A DNA stretch of 64,000 nucleotides from Scleromitrula shiraiana. Its lineage: Eukaryota; Ascomycota; Leotiomycetes; Helotiales; Sclerotiniaceae. The DNA lies in contig JABELC010000016.1 of the NCBI GenBank assembly GCA_028455995.1, forward strand, positions 310,001-374,000. Direction: 5' to 3'. The translations under genes were made by a program, and so were the position numbers. The notes beneath the pieces are model-generated. The model was given only the letters and a program-made list of their open reading frames with translations, had not been told where the DNA came from and did not search any database. This document shows positions 62,151-64,000 of this stretch, piece after piece; within the stretch, counting starts at the first letter, position 1; every line of letters starts with the position of its first letter.

Positions 62151-62365
62151 TATTAATTATTATTAATTATTATTAATTATTATTAATTATTATTAATTAT
62201 TATTAATTATTATTAATTATTATTAATTATTATTTATTATTATTTATTATTATTTATTATTATTTATTATTATTTATTATTATTTATTATTATTTATTAT
62301 TATTTATTATTATTTATTATTATTTATTATTATTTATTATTATTTATTATTATTTATTATTATTT
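62151..62365 (+). repeat. Two-phase 10-bp satellite
   Basis: Eight copies of TATTAATTAT (62151-62230) pass directly into about 13 copies of TATTTATTAT (62231-62365). The two units differ at positions 5 to 7 only if aligned in place, and by a single base if the frame is shifted (AATTATTATT against ATTTATTATT), so one base change was amplified across the second block. Confidence 0.93.
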
Positions 62366-64000
62366 AGTTATATTTTAAAAAATAAAATTAAAAAAAATAA
62401 AATTCTTTTTTTATATTTAATTTATTTATTAATTTTTATCGATATTTTATTTATATTGATAAGTTTTTTTAATATTAAATAAAGTTTTATGTTTATTATT
62501 ATATTTATTAAATTATTATTATTATTGATTTATTATATTTTTATAATTTTTTTATATTTATATAATTAATATAATATTATAATATTGACTATAAGTTATT
62601 TTTTGATTATTATTTTAAATTTAATTAATAATGAAAATAAAAAATACAAATCGATATAAATAATTAATAATAAAATATAATTATTAAAAATCTTATTGAT
62701 TATATTTTTAATAATAATTATTAAATCAAAGTTAAAAATTATTATATAAAATTTTATTATTTATATAATTTAAATAATATATTTATATTTAATGAACAAT
62801 TATTAATATATCAAATATTAATAAATATATATATATATAAAATATTAAAATTAAATAATATGAATTAAAGTTTTTTTATAACGTTTTTTATTATTATTAT
62901 ATATATTTATTAAATATTTTTATATTTTTATTCTTTAATTTAATATTTTATATAGTTTATATTAAATAAAATAAAACTTTAAATTAATGATAGATTGTAA
63001 TATAAATATTATAAATATATTATATAATATATTGCTTTTTTAATATTATATTTTTTTAAAATTTGTTATATATTTTATATATATTAGTATTGATATTTTT
63101 GATTTATTTTAGATTTTTATATTGAAATTTTTAGTTTAGTATAATTATTGAACTTTTTGAAAAATTAAACTATTATTGAATTTAAATCAATTTATTTTAA
63201 TTAGTTATTTTTATTTTTTATATAAAAATTTAATTTTTTTAATTGATATTCTTTTTTATAAATAAATTATTTATTAATAATAATTAAAATATCATTTATT
63301 TATATTATTATGATTTTGAATCTTTATTTTTATATATATAATAGTTATAGATTATATATTGATATTATTATTTTAAATTTTATAATATAATAATTTAAAT
63401 ATATATTAAATTAATGATTTCTTGCTTTTGAAATTCTATATAATAATTATATTATATAAAATATAATTTTGAATAAATATTTTATTTTTAAAATTATATC
63501 TATAAAAATAAAATATATAAATTTTAAATTTATTTATATATATATTTAAATAATATTATATAAAAAAATATTAAATATATTATTATTTTTTATTATTATT
63601 ATAATGATTGTAACTATTAATATTAATTGATAAATTGAATATCATAAAATTAAAAATTATATAAATATAATATATTTTTTTAAATTATTAAAATTTTATA
63701 TAATAAACTTCGATTTTTTATATATATTTTTTATATTTAAATATTTAAATTCATTAATTTGTTTATATTTAAAGCTTTTTATTTTTATCAAAATCTTTTT
63801 TTATTTTATTATTGCCAATATATCAATTTTTATTAATCTATTTAATTCTTTTTTTTGATTTTATATATATTTATTTTATTTTATTTTTTATTTAATTTAT
63901 TTAATAAAAAAAATCAATTTATTAAAAAAAAAACATTTTAATTAAATATATAATATATTTATTGTTTAATAATATTATAATATTTAACAATATTTTTTTA

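Larger units (their letters stand above)
58201..64000. other. AT-rich gene-free block reaching the right edge
   Basis: At least 5.8 kb with very few G or C. No coding region. It contains palindromic element copy 2, an (A7T)n tract and a 10-bp satellite, each listed. This is the composition of RIP-degraded repeat blocks, which in such fungi lie at centromeres, subtelomeres or scattered islands; which of these cannot be told, and no telomere repeat is visible. Confidence 0.8.

Noticed and set aside
62000..64000. Mitochondrial genome or telomere at the right edge
   Set aside because: AT richness resembles mtDNA, but no mitochondrial gene, rRNA, tRNA or intron ORF is readable, and no TTAGGG array is present.

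Overview
The window looks like nuclear DNA of a filamentous ascomycete (Pezizomycotina; a Leotiomycete of the Botrytis/Sclerotinia type is plausible but not proven). The reasons are many short introns (44-202 nt) with GT..AG ends and CTRAC-type branch sites, fungal-type proteins (Atg18, Pps1, Rpa190, Rad3, Prp3, Pet8), divergent histone H3/H4 genes, and extremely AT-rich blocks of the kind left by repeat-induced point mutation (RIP). Twelve genes are well supported. All but two (PET8, PRP3) needed introns to be placed by hand, by splicing until the protein read through conserved motifs.

Layout. 0-3 kb: a tRNA wybutosine methyltransferase (TYW4/Ppm2, minus, running off the left edge) diverges from ATG18. 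3-10.6 kb: no recognisable gene; it holds a 12-bp minisatellite and a 1.5-kb AT block around a 1.03-kb palindromic element. 10.6-12.1 kb: a three-finger C2H2 transcription factor. 12.1-21.4 kb: 9.3 kb with no gene I can support. 21.4-28.9 kb: a compact cluster of an aldo/keto reductase with a presequence-like N-terminus (minus), DOM34/pelota (plus), mitochondrial-type tRNA(Ile)-lysidine synthetase (minus) and the mitochondrial SAM carrier PET8 (plus). 28.9-35.7 kb: long repeat-rich intergenic DNA. 35.7-38.1 kb: PPS1, a dual-specificity phosphatase. 38-41.4 kb: two more minisatellites. 41.4-51.6 kb: housekeeping block RPA190 (minus), PRP3 (plus), RAD3/XPD (minus). 53.2-55.8 kb: divergent H3 and H4. 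58.2-64 kb: an AT-rich, apparently gene-free block holding a second copy of the palindromic element, an (A7T)n tract and a 10-bp two-phase satellite.

The genes are mostly basic cell machinery: Pol I transcription, splicing, TFIIH/repair, histones, ribosome rescue, tRNA modification, mitochondrial SAM import and autophagy. They are not a functional operon-like cluster. The most interesting items are a two-copy, RIP-like family of ~1-kb near-perfect inverted-repeat elements, a C-rich to G-rich strand-skew reversal inside the genes at 21-29 kb, several 10-11 nt exons, and an Atg18 intron that is in frame and free of stops. I did not find a convincing new defence, mobile or biosynthetic system.
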